Part shown: one piece after another, positions 63,188-64,000 of the stretch
Position numbering within the stretch: the first letter of the stretch is position 1
How the letters are laid out: each line of letters starts with the position of its first letter
Program-made: the position numbers and the translations under genes
Notes under the pieces: generated by a model
Told to the model about the DNA's origin: nothing
The model's input: the letters and a program-made list of their open reading frames with translations, nothing else
Database searches by the model: none
Origin: Marinisporobacter balticus
Lineage (GTDB): Bacteria > Bacillota > Clostridia > Peptostreptococcales > Thermotaleaceae
DNA: 64,000 nucleotides
Assembly (NCBI RefSeq): GCF_004345705.1
Contig: NZ_SLWV01000001.1
Coordinates: 1-64,000, forward strand
Reading direction: 5' to 3'

Positions 63188-63319
63188 ATGTATAAAGTCG
63201 TAACCCATAATCAATTTTATCTTATTGGTAAAGTTTCAGATTTATTAGAGGTTTTAGAAGATCTCTCTCATGAATATACTACTTTAAAAGATCTAATTGA
63301 GGATCATTTAAAACCATAA
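63188..63319 (+). CDS. mciZ: MciZ-like FtsZ inhibitor
   Basis: A 43-residue protein, MYKVVTHNQFYLIGKVSDLL, then EVLEDLSHEYTTLKDLIEDH and LKP. In B. subtilis MciZ (40 residues) blocks FtsZ in the mother cell; its VLVGKAWEIRAKLKEYG and VKDWISKP align with YLIGKVSDLLEVLEDLS and LKDLIEDHLKP here. AAGGATG precedes the ATG. It lies beside nudF in both organisms. Its last 41 bases overlap the DUF3866 gene on the opposite strand. Homology is suggested by length, position and a gapped alignment, not proven. Confidence 0.55.
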   Translation: MYKVVTHNQFYLIGKVSDLLEVLEDLSHEYTTLKDLIEDHLKP

Positions 63320-64000
63320 TCCCTAGTTGTGCAGCCACCCCAGCTGTGATAAAAAACTCTTTATCTTTTTGAAAACTTCTTCCCATTGTGCGCATATTCA
63401 GCGTTGATTTTTCAAGGATGCTTGTTACATTTACTGGATCTATATGTATTATTTTATGTTTCATTTGAATACTTGTATGATTTATTTGGGAAGAAATATA
63501 TTCATTTTTACTTTTTTCAAATTTTGGAATCCCTACAAAAGCTTTGGTTTTGCTTATTTTATCAAGTACCGTAAGGGTATGATGACTCATTCCGCTATGC
63601 CTTTTTCGCATATCAGCAAAAGTTATTCTAGGTACTGCAATAGGTGTTCCTCCTAAATCATTTACAGCGTCAATAATATTTCCTTGTTCTATCCCACTAA
63701 AGCCAAACTGGGTAGCCGTACCTACTATACCAGGTCCCATTGTAACAACTACAATATCACATTTTAGTATATCTTTTGCTGCAATAAGTCCATTGTAAAT
63801 ATTTACACAATCTAAGTCCCCACCAAAAGCGTTCCCAATGGTTATGGTTCCTTCTATTAATACTTTCTCTTTTAGATCTTTTACAATATTGCTTAGATCA
63901 ATAGGTAGTGCTGCGCCATCCGTCATAATGTAAGCAATTTTTATATTTTTGTTATTCGCTTTTAATACTTCTATTATTGGTGGAAGCATACTATGTAGCG
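63279..64000 (-). CDS. DUF3866 family protein, N-terminus outside the window
   Basis: The visible 240 residues are open to the right edge, so the gene starts beyond it. Motifs: IAYIMTDGAALPIDLS, GNAFGGDLDCVNIYNGL, VVVTMGPGIVGTATQFGFSGIEQGNIIDAVNDLGGTP, FADMRKRHSGMSHHTLTVLDK. The product is of unknown function; it occurs near nudF, spoIIM and xerD in Firmicutes. Its 3' end overlaps the MciZ-like gene by 41 bases. Confidence 0.82.
   Translation of the reverse strand, partial: LHSMLPPIIEVLKANNKNIKIAYIMTDGAALPIDLSNIVKDLKEKVLIEGTITIGNAFGGDLDCVNIYNGLIAAKDILKCDIVVVTMGPGIVGTATQFGFSGIEQGNIIDAVNDLGGTPIAVPRITFADMRKRHSGMSHHTLTVLDKISKTKAFVGIPKFEKSKNEYISSQINHTSIQMKHKIIHIDPVNVTSILEKSTLNMRTMGRSFQKDKEFFITAGVAAQLGIMVLNDPQLDLLK

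Overview
This AT-rich window looks like the chromosome of an anaerobic, endospore-forming member of the Clostridia. The reasons are the sporulation genes (spoVK, spoIIM, gerW, dacF-type carboxypeptidase, small spore peptides with SigK-like promoters), the ferredoxin-dependent enzymes (2-oxoacid:ferredoxin oxidoreductase, [FeFe] hydrogenase, PyrK-like flavoprotein), the IspH-S1 fusion and consistently strong AGGAGG-type ribosome binding sites. Species cannot be fixed from the sequence. Almost every gene is on the minus strand. The only plus-strand genes I support are two small spore peptides, one uncharacterised 212-residue protein and a 43-residue MciZ-like protein.

Layout, left to right. 1-5.4 kb: the start of a type 1 BREX phage-defence operon (brxA, brxB, brxC, pglX), read right to left. 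pglX breaks off after about 100 recognisable residues, and the operon promoter lies between inverted repeats. 5.4-6.26 kb: a non-coding stretch with hairpins and a 20-bp triple repeat. 6.3-19.3 kb: a PLP lyase of the YnbB type, a three-gene set (SpoVK AAA+ ATPase, small GTPase, membrane protein), hfq, miaA, mutL, mutS, miaB, a MerR regulator and cheR. 19.4-27.8 kb: ispH-rpsA fusion, cmk, a BaiN-type flavoprotein, a histidine phosphatase, an RpiR-type regulator and a complete four-subunit 2-oxoacid:ferredoxin oxidoreductase. 28-34 kb: twin spore peptides, surE, mnmM, an acetyltransferase, a pseudouridine synthase, a MATE transporter and a MarR regulator.

34-53 kb is an accessory and decaying section. 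It has fragments of an aldo/keto reductase, a GyrI-like protein, a HelD-like helicase, a HEAT-repeat protein and methionine aminopeptidase. Intact genes among them include a spore-photoproduct-lyase-family protein, an ABC-2 transporter, recU, two unknown secreted proteins, a group-B-like [FeFe] hydrogenase, bioA under a BirA-type operator, cca, and a thiW-thiM operon behind a TPP riboswitch. A terminator-like element occurs three times here. In one copy the 3' end of the flavoprotein gene is fused to a HEAT-protein fragment.

53-64 kb is conserved housekeeping and sporulation: a flavoprotein pair, two D,D-carboxypeptidases, gerW with its DUF2953 partner, scpA-scpB, an M24 peptidase, xerD, spoIIM, nudF and a DUF3866 gene cut by the window edge. 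The dacF-xerD-spoIIM-nudF order resembles Bacillus.

The most promising leads are the second, unusual riboswitch-like element downstream of the TPP riboswitch, which has lost the pyrophosphate-binding arm but keeps the pyrimidine-binding arm and precedes a Shine-Dalgarno-sequestering hairpin; the MciZ-like gene antisense to DUF3866; the promoter between inverted repeats upstream of a broken BREX system; and the twin SigK-like promoters.
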